In this document: positions 28,072 to 37,110 of the stretch, piece after piece
Numbering within the stretch: the stretch's first letter is position 1
Layout: each line of letters starts with the position of its first letter
Source of the DNA: Luteolibacter pohnpeiensis
GTDB lineage: Bacteria > Verrucomicrobiota > Verrucomicrobiia > Verrucomicrobiales > Akkermansiaceae
Direction of reading: 5' to 3'
NCBI RefSeq assembly: GCF_016595435.1
Contig: NZ_JAENIJ010000018.1
Location: forward strand, 1 to 64,000
Length of the DNA: 64,000 nucleotides
Translations under genes and position numbers: made by a program
Notes under the pieces: generated by a model
Database searches by the model: none
Seen by the model: the letters and a program-made list of their open reading frames with translations, nothing else
What the model was told of the DNA's origin: nothing

Positions 28072-28801
28072 TCGCGGGCTGTTTCGCCGATGGGGAATCG
28101 CGGCACTGGACCTTCTCTACCCGCCAGTTTGCGCCCTTTGTGAACAGCCGCTCACGGAAAACCGCTCGCTCTGTCCGCCGTGCAACGACTCGTTGCCGCG
28201 GTTGAGGGAGCCGTTTTGCAGTGTCTGCGGTGAGCATTTTGAAGGGCGGATCGACGGCGATTTCCACTGCCCGAATTGCAGCAATCTGAAATTCGCCTTC
28301 GACTTCGCCCGCCCTGCCATGCTGCGTGACGAGCGAACCCTGCAGATGATTCATGGACTGAAGTATCAGCGTGCCATCCACTTGGCCCACGAGCTGGGAA
28401 GGCTCGCGAGCGAATCGCTGAGCGATCCTCGATTCCAAATCGCGTTGCAGGAAAAATGGCCGTTGGTGCCCGTCCCCCTGCACCGAAGCCGCTATCAATG
28501 GCGGCATTTCAACCAAGCGGAAGAGATCGCGTTGCAGCTTTCGCAACTCATCGGCTTGCCGGTGCTCCACGCCCTCAAGCGGGTCCGCAAAACCGCGACC
28601 CAAACCCGGCTATCGCGAAAAGAACGCTTGGAAAACCTGAGTTCCGCGTTCGCCAGGACACGGCAAAAGTTCGCGGAAACTCGTGGCGCAATCCTGATCG
28701 ACGATGTTTTCACAACGGGATCGACGGTCGATGCCTGCGCTAAAACTTTGCGCAAGGCCGGATTTCAAAACGTCGCCGTCATCACCGTGATGCGTGGCTA
28801 G
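28043..28801 (+). CDS. comF: ComF family phosphoribosyltransferase-like protein
   Basis: 252-residue ComF homologue. The N-terminus carries two pairs of zinc-type cysteines, CALCEQPL...CPPC and CSVCGEHF...CPNC. The C-terminal half is a phosphoribosyltransferase-like fold with the PRPP loop ILIDDVFTTGSTVDAC. ComF proteins assist DNA uptake in competent bacteria, although the biochemical step is not settled. It starts inside the end of the CPBP protease gene (29-nt overlap), so it is probably translationally coupled to it. Confidence 0.88.
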   Translation: MPKTLPPPPDRGLFRRWGIAALDLLYPPVCALCEQPLTENRSLCPPCNDSLPRLREPFCSVCGEHFEGRIDGDFHCPNCSNLKFAFDFARPAMLRDERTLQMIHGLKYQRAIHLAHELGRLASESLSDPRFQIALQEKWPLVPVPLHRSRYQWRHFNQAEEIALQLSQLIGLPVLHALKRVRKTATQTRLSRKERLENLSSAFARTRQKFAETRGAILIDDVFTTGSTVDACAKTLRKAGFQNVAVITVMRG

Positions 28802-28809
28802 CAAACGCG

Positions 28810-29778
28810 TCATTTGCGAACCCGGCCACGATTTCGTAAAATCGGCCAGCAAATCAGCCCCATGACCAGCAGGGTCAGCACGGGGAGAACGCCGGATCGC
28901 AAACTATCCCCGATCCACAGCGGCCGCAGTGCGCTGTCGGGGGATGCCTTGTGATAGAGATTGAAGGCCTTGAAGGCGAAAACCAGCCCCGCATGCAAGC
29001 CGATCGGGAACCACAGTGAACCGGTGCGGACGCGGGTAGAAGCCAGCAACAGCCCGAGCGTGAACAACACCGCAAATTCCGCCGCGATGAATCCGGGATC
29101 GGTGAAATTCAGGAAAATCAACCCGAGCAGGTGAAATCCCGCGAAGATTTGCCCCGGATTGGCGATCGCCGCATCAGCAGGTGGTTGCATGAAATGAACG
29201 AACGCAAACAGCAGGGAAGTTCCAACGATCGCGGGGACCGGTTTCGCGACCCGCAACCAGATTCCGAGCAACAAGCCACGGAACAACCACTCCTCCACCA
29301 CGGCTGCGCCGAGCGCAGGAATCACCGCCTTGCTGAACAGTTTCGAGACGGCCGGGGCATCGGGCCGACTGAAAAACGCCCCGAAATGCTGCAAGGTAGT
29401 CCCTAATATCCAGAGACTTCCTGCGGCGATGACAAACGCGGTGCAGATGTCCAGCAATCGGGTCTTCCAGGGCAATGGCTCCGCTTTCACGGAAGCTTCA
29501 CGCGGGCTCGATCGACGGATCTGTCTCAGTCTCAGCAGGAAAACCGGCAGCAGGACGAGAACTGATAGCAACAGAGCACGGCTGAAATACCGGTCCAGAT
29601 CGGCCCGCGCGGCGGATTTTCCGATCGATTCCAGGATCGGCGACAGCTCTTTCGCCTGCGCCTCCGCTGCCAAATCCATGCCTGCATTGTAAATCCAGGG
29701 CACGATTGCGGCCGCCAACAGGATGGAGCTGATGACCCAGAATACCACCGCTCCCGCCTCGGATTTCAAAAAACGCAT
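28810..29778 (-). CDS. CPBP (CAAX/Abi) family intramembrane protease, 322 aa
   Basis: Membrane protease of the CPBP family with the full motif set: AVVEEWLFRGLLLG (EExxxR), LLFAFVHF (FxxxH) and FPIGLHAGLVF. It is closely similar in plan to the protease at 27067-28071, which is on the other strand; the two flank comF. ATG 29778 gives a hydrophobic first helix (GAVVFWVISSILLAAAIVP); the upstream extension to 29862 would overlap the start of the ABC exporter and is not membrane-like. Substrates are unknown. Confidence 0.8.
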   Translation of the reverse strand: MRFLKSEAGAVVFWVISSILLAAAIVPWIYNAGMDLAAEAQAKELSPILESIGKSAARADLDRYFSRALLLSVLVLLPVFLLRLRQIRRSSPREASVKAEPLPWKTRLLDICTAFVIAAGSLWILGTTLQHFGAFFSRPDAPAVSKLFSKAVIPALGAAVVEEWLFRGLLLGIWLRVAKPVPAIVGTSLLFAFVHFMQPPADAAIANPGQIFAGFHLLGLIFLNFTDPGFIAAEFAVLFTLGLLLASTRVRTGSLWFPIGLHAGLVFAFKAFNLYHKASPDSALRPLWIGDSLRSGVLPVLTLLVMGLICWPILRNRGRVRK

Positions 29779-29855
29779 GCGGGGCAGATATGAGTTTCTG
29801 CAGCGACCTTGTCCAGAACCGCTTGCCGAAACGCGCTTGCCGAATCCGGGATTGG

Positions 29856-31718
29856 ATGGCAAGGCTGTCGAAATTCTCGGCTTTGAAAAGATTCCTTCCT
29901 TACTACCAGCACCTGCGTGCGGTCAAATGGCCGTTCGCCGCCGGTGTGATTTCTGGACTGATCTACGCCGTCGCCAGCGGCGCGGGGATTCCGTTGATGA
30001 GCAAAATCGTTTTCCCGATTTTATTTCCATCCAAAAAAGATAAACCCGAGCTCGATGGGCTCCAGACCTTCATCCACGATCGGCTGAGCGACCTAGGACA
30101 TGACAAGCTGCTCTTGATCATCTGCTTATGGATCCCATTAACTTTCCTGATCCGCGCCATTTCCGGGTATGCGAACGCGTATTTGATCAATTATTCCGGC
30201 CTTCGTGTGGTCGAGGCCATCCGCGTTGACCTTTTCGTGAAGCTGCAAACGCTTCCGATCTCGTTCTTCAAAAAGAATAAGTCCGGGGATTTGTTGGCCA
30301 GGTTGATGAGCGATACGGACATCCTGCGGCAAGTCATTGCGGGCGCCTCCAGTGATCTCATCAAGCAACCAGCGACCCTGCTTTCCTCGATGGGCTTTCT
30401 GGTTTACCTCGCTTGGCAGAACCACAGCTTGTTCGCGGCCATCATCCCGCTGATCTCGATTCCGATCTGCGTTCTGGTGATTCGCTCTGTTGGCAAGAAA
30501 CTCGCAGCACGGGCAAAACAACTGCAAAAGAAAGGCGGTGGATTGACCGCGGCGCTCTCCGAAAGCCTGCAATCCCCACTGGAAATTCGGGCCTATAACC
30601 TCCAGCAGCGCCAGATCGCCAACTTCCGCCTGAGAATTGCGGAAATCCTGCGCCTTGCCCTCAAGGTCGTCCGCTACAAGCAGGCCATCTCTCCATCGAT
30701 CGAAGTGGTCGCCTCCATTGGTTTCGCCGCCGCCATTTACATGGGAGTCAAAGCGGGAATGGTATTGGAAGATTTCCTCGGTCTCTTCGGGGCCCTTTTC
30801 ATGGCCTACGAGCCTGTGAAAAAGCTGGGCATGATCCATACGCTCTTCTCGCAAGGCGGGGCCTCGATCGAGCGGATCGAATACATTCTCAACGAAGATG
30901 ACACCCTGAACGAACCGGAAACCCCGATCACGCTGCCACCTCTACGGAAAGCAATCCGCTTCGAAAACGTCTCATTTGCCTACCTGGATGAACCGGTACT
31001 GCGTGAAGTGGATCTGGAAATCCCATTTGGTCAGGTGGTTGCGCTCGTTGGCCCGAGCGGCGCTGGCAAATCGACTTTTGCCAATTTGGTACCACGGTTT
31101 TATGATCCCGGGCTCGGCCGCATCACCATTGATGGCATCGATCTGCGCAGCGCGCTGAAGAAAGATGTCCGCGCCCAAATCGCGGTAGTGCCGCAAATGC
31201 CAGCGCTTTTCACCGGCACCATCGCGGAAAACATCCGCATCGGGAAATTGGATGCCACCGACGAGGAAGTTCAAGCGGCAGCCCGCAAAGCGCATGCCCA
31301 CGAGTTCATTCTCGCCCAGGACAAAGGCTACGACACGGAAGTTGGCGAGCGCGGCGAATCACTCTCCGGTGGCCAACGCCAACGCATCGCCATCGCCCGC
31401 GCGTTCCTGAAAAACGCGCCGATCCTGATCCTCGACGAAGCGACCAGCGCGCTGGATTCGGAAAGCGAAGCCATGGTGCAACAGGCTCTGACCGAGTTGG
31501 TAAAAGGCAGAACGACCTTCATCATTGCCCACCGTTTCAGCACCATCACCATCGCCGATCGGGTTCTGGTCTTCAACAAGGGCAGAATCGTCGCGGATGG
31601 CAGTCACGCTGAACTACGCGACACCGACCCGACCTATGGAGCGATGCTGCGCAGCCAAATGCTTTCCGACACATCCACCACCGAAGCGATTCCAGCAGAA
31701 TCAGTGGTGCAGGAATGA
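29856..31718 (+). CDS. MsbA-like ABC exporter (fused membrane and ATPase domains), 620 aa
   Basis: Half-size ABC exporter. About six membrane helices fill residues 25-320, then the nucleotide-binding domain: Walker A LVGPSGAGKSTFANL, signature ESLSGGQRQRIAIARAF, Walker B PILILDEATSALDSES and H-loop IIAHRFSTI. MsbA-type proteins flip lipids or lipid-linked molecules across the inner membrane as homodimers, or as heterodimers with a second exporter. The ATG at 29856 is preferred because residues before it are short, cysteine- and arginine-rich and non-membrane. The 3' end overlaps the convergent second exporter by 18 nt. Confidence 0.88.
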   Translation: MARLSKFSALKRFLPYYQHLRAVKWPFAAGVISGLIYAVASGAGIPLMSKIVFPILFPSKKDKPELDGLQTFIHDRLSDLGHDKLLLIICLWIPLTFLIRAISGYANAYLINYSGLRVVEAIRVDLFVKLQTLPISFFKKNKSGDLLARLMSDTDILRQVIAGASSDLIKQPATLLSSMGFLVYLAWQNHSLFAAIIPLISIPICVLVIRSVGKKLAARAKQLQKKGGGLTAALSESLQSPLEIRAYNLQQRQIANFRLRIAEILRLALKVVRYKQAISPSIEVVASIGFAAAIYMGVKAGMVLEDFLGLFGALFMAYEPVKKLGMIHTLFSQGGASIERIEYILNEDDTLNEPETPITLPPLRKAIRFENVSFAYLDEPVLREVDLEIPFGQVVALVGPSGAGKSTFANLVPRFYDPGLGRITIDGIDLRSALKKDVRAQIAVVPQMPALFTGTIAENIRIGKLDATDEEVQAAARKAHAHEFILAQDKGYDTEVGERGESLSGGQRQRIAIARAFLKNAPILILDEATSALDSESEAMVQQALTELVKGRTTFIIAHRFSTITIADRVLVFNKGRIVADGSHAELRDTDPTYGAMLRSQMLSDTSTTEAIPAESVVQE

Positions 31719-33440
31719 TTCACGGCAAAGAGCGGCGTATTTTCCGCCCTCCGCCAGCAATTCTTCGTGCGCACCGCTTTCGATGACCTGGCCTTTTTCC
31801 AGAACGTAGATTCGGTCTGCATCGCGGATGGTGGAAAGACGGTGGGCGATCACGAAAGCCGTGCGGTTTTCCATCAACCGATCCAGAGCATCCTGGATTT
31901 GCCGCTCGGTTTCCGAATCGACCGAAGCGGTGGCTTCATCCAGCAGCAGGATTGGCGCGTTTTTCAGCAAGGCACGGGCAATCGAAATCCGTTGTTTTTC
32001 CCCGCCGGACAATTTCACGCCGCGTTCGCCGACATTCGTCTCAAGCTCCTGCGGCAGCGCGCGGACAAACTTCGCGGCGTGAGCGGCTTCCAGCGCGGCC
32101 CAAATTTCCGCATCCGTTGCCCCGCGTTTGGCCAACAGGAGATTTTCGCGGACCGTGCCGTTGAACAAAAATGCTTCCTGGGTCACGTAGGAAAGTCGGT
32201 CGCGCAGATCCAGCTTCGCCACTTGTGAAATGTCTTCTCCATCGATGGTGATTTTACCGGAAGTCACTTCGTAAAATCTCGCGAGCAAGGACAGCACGGT
32301 GGTTTTGCCGGCGCCTGTTGAGCCGACCAGAGCGATCGTTTTGCCGGGTTCCGCTTCCAGGGTGACGTTTTTCAGAGTCGGATGATCCTGATACGAAAAG
32401 GAAACGTCTTCAAACCGGACATGCCCATTGAGCTTTTCTGGCAGGTGTTTTCCTGTCGTTGAATGGGATTCTTCCTCGGAATCCAGAATTTCGAACACCC
32501 GGTCCGCCGCAGCCCGACCGGTAAGCGCCATCTGATTGAGGCTGTTAAGGCGGTCGATGGGTTCGTAGAACAGGGATAGAAAGAGCAGGAACATCGTAAA
32601 ATCACCGGTCGTCAAATGACCGGGATCCGTTTCTGGAAGCATCCGCGCCGCGCCGCCGACCGCCAGGACCAGCGCGTAGCCGAGCATCCGGGTGAATGAC
32701 ATGCCCGGGGAATAGATCGCCCACCATTTCATCATCCGCAGCGTGGCTTGGCGCAGTGATTCTGAAAACTGATTGAACCGGCGATGTTCCACCTGCTCAG
32801 CCGCGTAGGCTTTGATTTGACGGACACCGGCAATATTGTCGTGAAGCAATGCATTCAAATCGGAAGCCGCCTCACGCTGATTCCGGTAACGATCGCGACC
32901 CTTTGAGGAATAAATCCAAGCTCCAATGGCCAGTAGCGGGATCGGAATCACCGCCCATGCCGCAACGGCGGGATTCAGATAAAACAGAAAGACTCCGATG
33001 CCGATCACCTGAAGTCCCGCGACCAAACCCTGCTCGATGCCGTCGATCAGCACCCGCTCCATGTTCGTCACATCCTCAACTACTCGGGTCATGATGTCGC
33101 CAGTTCGACGCGTATCGAACCAATTTAACGGGAGTCGCTGAATTTTTGCGTAAAGGTCCGAGCGGATATCGTAGATGACCTTCTGCTCGAAGTGGTTGTT
33201 GATAAAAATTCTTAGCGAATTGAGCCCGTCCTTGGCGAAAAAGCCTGCGACCACGACAAAAATCCAAAAATAAAATTCTCCGTGCCGCTCTGGGTTCGGA
33301 ATGACGGTATCGATCAGGTAACCGGTGACTTTCGGGAAAACAAACACCCCCGCCGTCATCCCCACAGCGCACACAAGTTGAGCAGTTGCAAGGCCTGGGT
33401 AATGCTTCAGGTAGGAAAAAACTCGCAGAATCGACTTCAT
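31701..33440 (-). CDS. ABC exporter (fused membrane and ATPase domains), 579 aa
   Basis: Half-size exporter of the MsbA/BmrA class. Six predicted helices lie within residues 15-300, followed by Walker A LVGSTGAGKTTVLSLL, signature VKLSGGEKQRISIARALL, Walker B PILLLDEATASVDSET and H-loop VIAHRLSTI. It is convergent with the exporter at 29856, so a heterodimer is possible but they are not one transcript. The transported substrate cannot be inferred. Confidence 0.88.
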   Translation of the reverse strand: MKSILRVFSYLKHYPGLATAQLVCAVGMTAGVFVFPKVTGYLIDTVIPNPERHGEFYFWIFVVVAGFFAKDGLNSLRIFINNHFEQKVIYDIRSDLYAKIQRLPLNWFDTRRTGDIMTRVVEDVTNMERVLIDGIEQGLVAGLQVIGIGVFLFYLNPAVAAWAVIPIPLLAIGAWIYSSKGRDRYRNQREAASDLNALLHDNIAGVRQIKAYAAEQVEHRRFNQFSESLRQATLRMMKWWAIYSPGMSFTRMLGYALVLAVGGAARMLPETDPGHLTTGDFTMFLLFLSLFYEPIDRLNSLNQMALTGRAAADRVFEILDSEEESHSTTGKHLPEKLNGHVRFEDVSFSYQDHPTLKNVTLEAEPGKTIALVGSTGAGKTTVLSLLARFYEVTSGKITIDGEDISQVAKLDLRDRLSYVTQEAFLFNGTVRENLLLAKRGATDAEIWAALEAAHAAKFVRALPQELETNVGERGVKLSGGEKQRISIARALLKNAPILLLDEATASVDSETERQIQDALDRLMENRTAFVIAHRLSTIRDADRIYVLEKGQVIESGAHEELLAEGGKYAALCRESFLHH

Positions 33441-33596
33441 AGGAAACCCCGCACCGTTGCCCCTTTGTCAGCGATTTGTAAAGGCGGGTAGGTCGAAACC
33501 TAAAAACTCTGTAAAATTTGAGATTGCCGAGTTGAAAGGAGCCTTCCTAGAGTCCGGTCACACACGCGGAACCACAGCTCTTAAACAAAAAAAACC

Positions 33597-34388
33597 ATGG
33601 CCAACGTTTTCGGAATCCTCACTGCTATTGTACTCGCAATTGCAGCATTTGTCGCAGTCAAAAATAAAAATGCTTACGAATCTGAAATTTCAAATCGTAA
33701 GGAAGCACAAACCAAGCTCGCTGCTAGCCAAGATCGACTTCAAACTGCCGAGGACAACCTCGCTGCAACCAACGAAGAACTGAGCAAAACCCAAGACCAA
33801 GTCGCAGCCTACACCACCGAGGAAGCCAATCAGAAAACTTCCAACGAAAACCTTTCCGCTGCCATCGAGGCGAAAAAGCCTGAGATCGCATCCAACAAGG
33901 AAAAGCTCGACGCTGTTCAAGAGCAAGTTGACCGCCTTGGACCGATCAAAGGTCTGGCTGCTAAAATGCGCGGCATCCTTGCCGAGCAAGAAGATCTCAA
34001 GGAGTCAGTTGACCAAAGCACTGCAAAACTCAACAACCTCATCGCTGAAAGCAAAGCCGCTGACGCAGTGGTTGCCGGCCAAAAGGCTGAAAACGAATAC
34101 ATTTCCAAAGGTGAGTCCTTCCCGGACATGAAGACCACCATCCGCTCGATTTATCCAAACTGGGGATTTGTCACTCTTGGCGCTGGTAACAACAGCGGCG
34201 TCGTCACCAACTCGGTCCTCAACGTTGTCCGCAACGGCGAAGTGATCGCCAAGCTCCTCGTAACCGCCGTGGAAAGCAACAGCGCTTCCGCCAGCATCGT
34301 TCCTGACAGCCTTGCAGAAGGAACCGTCCTCAGCACGGGTGACGTCGTTGTTCCAGGCGCAAAAGACCTCACATCAGCCTCCAACTGA
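33597..34388 (+). CDS. membrane-anchored coiled-coil protein, 263 aa (paralogue 1)
   Basis: One N-terminal membrane segment (VFGILTAIVLAIAAFVAV) is followed by a long coiled coil (about residues 30-165, rich in Glu, Lys, Ala and Gln). A C-terminal globular part then contains WGFVTLGAGNNSGVV and a late GDVVVPGAK. This C-terminal unit recurs in the next gene. The arrangement suggests an envelope protein that spans the periplasm or oligomerises through the coiled coil. I do not recognise a named family. Confidence 0.75.
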   Translation: MANVFGILTAIVLAIAAFVAVKNKNAYESEISNRKEAQTKLAASQDRLQTAEDNLAATNEELSKTQDQVAAYTTEEANQKTSNENLSAAIEAKKPEIASNKEKLDAVQEQVDRLGPIKGLAAKMRGILAEQEDLKESVDQSTAKLNNLIAESKAADAVVAGQKAENEYISKGESFPDMKTTIRSIYPNWGFVTLGAGNNSGVVTNSVLNVVRNGEVIAKLLVTAVESNSASASIVPDSLAEGTVLSTGDVVVPGAKDLTSASN

Positions 34389-34436
34389 TTCACCTTTCCC
34401 AAAAATCCTCCAACAAAAACTCTCTTAGGAATCCCA

Positions 34437-35246
34437 ATGAAAATCGTTTTTAACTCCTTGGTGATCGTGGCGGCCGGAGCTGCTGTGTTCTTCTCCTTCT
34501 CACTCTCTTCCAAGTTCAAGGAAGAGCAAAGCCAGCGCCTCAGCGCCAAACACGAAAACGAAAGAGTCACCACCAAGGCCGAAGGCACGGAAGCGACCCT
34601 TGCAGAAACCGAGGCTCAACTCAAAGACGCTCAAGATCAAAGAGAGCTGCTTAGCCAAAGCATCACGACTCTGAAATCGACCGAAAAGTCCCTCAAGCGC
34701 GACATGGCCGATGCGGAAGCAACCATCAAACAGCAACAAGCTGAGCTGACCTCCGTTGAAGAAACCATCCAACAGCTGAAGGACAGCCTTAAGGAATTCG
34801 GCGGCGACATCACCCTTGAGAACCTTGGCGATAAGATCGCTGAGATCGAAGACGCCAACGCTGCAAAGAAGACCAAGATCGAAGAATTGGAGTCCAATTC
34901 CGACGCTGCTGAAAAGCGCATCGCTTCCACCAAGGCCGAGTCCGATCGTCTCACTCAAAAATCGAACGACCGCAAGGCTCGCATCGCTCAAAACGCAACT
35001 GAAGCTGTCGTAACCGCCGTGAACCAAGACTGGGGCTTCCTCGTCATCGGTGCTGGCAGCAATTCCGGCTTCGCTCCACAAGGCAAACTCCTCGTCAAGC
35101 GCGACGGCCGCCTCATCGGCAGCGTGGCTCCTTCCGCGATCGAAGCGACTCAAACGGTGGCTAACATCGACATGGACAGCCTCTCCCCAGGAGTTCGCAT
35201 CCAACCAGGTGACCGTGTGATTCTCGCTACACCAGCGAGCAACTAA
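34437..35246 (+). CDS. membrane-anchored coiled-coil protein, 269 aa (paralogue 2)
   Basis: Same plan as the preceding gene: an N-terminal membrane segment (FNSLVIVAAGAAVFFSF), a long Glu/Lys/Gln/Ala coiled coil (about residues 30-180) and a C-terminal unit with WGFLVIGAGSNSGFAP and PGDRVILATPASN. The two proteins align well in the C-terminal unit and poorly in the coil. They are 48 nt apart, on one strand, and followed by a terminator. A tandem duplication giving partners in one complex is the simplest reading. Confidence 0.75.
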   Translation: MKIVFNSLVIVAAGAAVFFSFSLSSKFKEEQSQRLSAKHENERVTTKAEGTEATLAETEAQLKDAQDQRELLSQSITTLKSTEKSLKRDMADAEATIKQQQAELTSVEETIQQLKDSLKEFGGDITLENLGDKIAEIEDANAAKKTKIEELESNSDAAEKRIASTKAESDRLTQKSNDRKARIAQNATEAVVTAVNQDWGFLVIGAGSNSGFAPQGKLLVKRDGRLIGSVAPSAIEATQTVANIDMDSLSPGVRIQPGDRVILATPASN

Positions 35247-35273
35247 CGCCCTCCAGCGATTTTTCGCTCTTCA

Positions 35274-35310
35274 CAGGCTCCGCAGGCTTGCACGCCGCGG
35301 AGCCTGTTTT
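35274..35310 (+). terminator. strong Rho-independent terminator after the coiled-coil pair
   Basis: Perfect 10-bp stem CAGGCTCCGC / GCGGAGCCTG (35274-35283 and 35297-35306) followed by TTTT. It ends the transcript of the two coiled-coil genes before the small lipoprotein gene. Confidence 0.85.
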
Positions 35311-35321
35311 ACGTTCAGGCC

Positions 35322-35516
35322 ATGCGTTGCTCATTTCTCATCCTGGCCATTTGCGCTCCGATCCTCGCCGGACTGACATCCTGCGCCAAAGACACCGAGC
35401 CCAAGCCAGTCGGCCCGACCACGGATAGCACCAACATTCCGTGGAACACGGCAGTTCCTGGTCAAGGTGGCGCCGGCATGTTCGGCCTGATGCCGCAAAA
35501 TCAATATCGCCGCTGA
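35322..35516 (+). CDS. small lipoprotein, 64 aa
   Basis: Signal peptide with lipobox (LAGLTSCAK) followed by a short, Pro- and Gly-rich mature part of about 44 residues ending in MPQNQYRR. It lies just after the terminator of the coiled-coil pair, so it needs its own promoter or read-through. The function is unknown. Confidence 0.6.
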   Translation: MRCSFLILAICAPILAGLTSCAKDTEPKPVGPTTDSTNIPWNTAVPGQGGAGMFGLMPQNQYRR

Positions 35517-35540
35517 TTTTGCCGTCGGTTGACCGCCCGC

Positions 35541-35984
35541 TCAATCCCGGTGATAGGGCATGCCTGCACGGAGTGAGGCGACTCGGTAAAGCTGCTCCAG
35601 TAACACCAGCAGGGCCAATTCATGCTGCAGAGTAAACGGGGATAGTGCCAACAGCCCATCGCAAGCCTGGCGCAGTTCCGGAGTATGGCCGTCCGCCGCG
35701 CCGATCAGGAAAGCAACTGATTTTACATCGCCTCGTAGTTCCAGCTGCTGCAGCTTATCGGTAAACTTCCGCGTCGTCAGCGCTTCGCCCCGCTCATCGA
35801 GAGCAATTCGGTAGCACCCTTGGGATCGTTCCAGCAGGCGAGCCGAGACCTCCGCAGATTCTCCTGCTTTGACCTGAATCATCTCGCACCCGCCAAAACG
35901 GGATAAACGCTTCACATACTCGGCAACGCCCGTTTTTGCGTAAGCCAGGGCCGGTTTTCCGGCATAGAGGATTCGAATCTGCAT
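35541..35984 (-). CDS. rlmH: 23S rRNA pseudouridine-1915 N3-methyltransferase RlmH
   Basis: SPOUT methyltransferase that methylates pseudouridine 1915 of helix 69 in 23S rRNA, acting on the 70S ribosome. The 147-residue length is near normal. Motifs: an N-terminal MQIRILYAGK, the SAM-binding knot SVAFLIGAADGHTPEL and the C-terminal LSPFTLQHELALLVLLEQLYR followed by YHRD, the family hallmark. Convergent with the small lipoprotein gene. Confidence 0.95.
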   Translation of the reverse strand: MQIRILYAGKPALAYAKTGVAEYVKRLSRFGGCEMIQVKAGESAEVSARLLERSQGCYRIALDERGEALTTRKFTDKLQQLELRGDVKSVAFLIGAADGHTPELRQACDGLLALSPFTLQHELALLVLLEQLYRVASLRAGMPYHRD

Positions 35985-36037
35985 GGGACGTTCAAAGCTT
36001 GCCTCACCGCAGAGCCGCCGCCAACGTCATTTCATCC

Positions 36038-36346
36038 ATGAAAGCCATCCTTCTGCTCCTCCCCCTCGCGATTTCCGCTTGCAGCAGCCCTCCCGGGCCC
36101 GTGGTTCCTGAAACTGCAGTGGAGCGCCAAATGATCGGTCTGCTGCAAAAATTTGACCGCTGGGACCTCAATGGCGATTCAGAACTGGATGCTTCCGAGC
36201 TGAAGGAGGCGTCCCAAATCAGCGGCGAATCCACTGCCACCATCATTCAGTTTTACGACACCGATCACGATGGCAAAATTTCCCTCAAGGAGGCTCAAAA
36301 AGGCTACGCGCGGGCCGATGAAGCCGAAAAGATCGTGAACGGATGA
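36038..36346 (+). CDS. EF-hand lipoprotein, 102 aa
   Basis: Signal peptide with lipobox (LLLPLAISACSS), then two calcium-binding EF-hand loops: DLNGDSELDASE (about residues 47-58) and DTDHDGKISLKE (about residues 76-87), both with Asp/Asn at positions 1, 3 and 5 and Glu at 12. Probably a membrane-anchored calcium-binding protein. The stop overlaps the start of the methyltransferase gene by 4 nt. The ATG at 36038 is chosen because the upstream frame runs under rlmH. Confidence 0.8.
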   Translation: MKAILLLLPLAISACSSPPGPVVPETAVERQMIGLLQKFDRWDLNGDSELDASELKEASQISGESTATIIQFYDTDHDGKISLKEAQKGYARADEAEKIVNG

Positions 36347-37110
36347 GCCAGATTTACGAATCCGACAAGATCCTCGCGGAGTATTTGCTATTTCACTACG
36401 GCAGTGACGAAGAAATTCTCCCTGCAACTCAGAATTGGCCGGATGGGATGCGCAGGGCACTCGGATTTCCCATCCGGACTACCACGCACTTTTCCAACAG
36501 TCGGCCCGGCCGGGGTCTCGATCTCGGTTGCGCCGTTGGCCGGTCGACCTTCGAGATGGCTCGCGCCTGCCAGGAAGTCATCGGGGTGGATTTCTCCCAT
36601 GCGTTCATTGCCGCAGCCAATCAGTTGAAAAACGGCCAATCCTTGGATTTCCTGCGGCTCGAAGAGGCCGCCCATTTCACCCAGCTCACGGCATCCTTAC
36701 CAAACGGGATCGATCCCGCTCGGGTCGAATTTACCCAGGGTGACGCCATGAATTTGCCTGAAATCGGCTCGTTCGATCGTGTTCACGCCGCGAATCTGCT
36801 TTGCCGTCTACCGGAGCCAGTGAGGCTGCTCGCTCGCCTGCCTCAGTTGGTCCGCCCTAAGGGTGAACTGGTTCTGGTAACACCGTGCACTTGGCTGGAA
36901 GAATTCACACCACCGCCAAATTGGCCGCTTCCGGACACTCTTGCGTGGCTCAAACACCACCTTGCACCCCATTTTACGCTCCTTCGTGAGACAGAAGAAC
37001 CGTTTTTAATCCGGGAAACCGCCCGCAAATTTCAATGGAGCCGTTCACTGGTCACGGTCTGGCAGCGGAAGCCCCAGGAGGAATCAGCCAGGACCGTTTC
37101 GCAGCCGTGA
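36343..37110 (+). CDS. putative 4-mercaptohistidine N1-methyltransferase (OvoA C-terminal domain-like), 255 aa
   Basis: SAM-dependent methyltransferase with motif I GRGLDLGCAVGRSTFEMA (about residue 55) and motif II EVIGVDFS. The start (IYESDKILAEYLLFHYG) matches my memory of the methyltransferase domain that forms the C-terminal part of OvoA and makes ovothiol A by N-methylation of mercaptohistidine. Here it is a stand-alone gene and no OvoA sulfoxide synthase is present in the window. Translationally coupled to the EF-hand lipoprotein. Its 3' end overlaps tsaB by 59 nt on opposite strands. Confidence 0.7.
   Translation: MSQIYESDKILAEYLLFHYGSDEEILPATQNWPDGMRRALGFPIRTTTHFSNSRPGRGLDLGCAVGRSTFEMARACQEVIGVDFSHAFIAAANQLKNGQSLDFLRLEEAAHFTQLTASLPNGIDPARVEFTQGDAMNLPEIGSFDRVHAANLLCRLPEPVRLLARLPQLVRPKGELVLVTPCTWLEEFTPPPNWPLPDTLAWLKHHLAPHFTLLRETEEPFLIRETARKFQWSRSLVTVWQRKPQEESARTVSQP

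Noticed and set aside
31701-33440. Single operon of two heterodimeric ABC exporters
   Set aside because: The exporters are convergent, not co-directional; any pairing would be post-translational.
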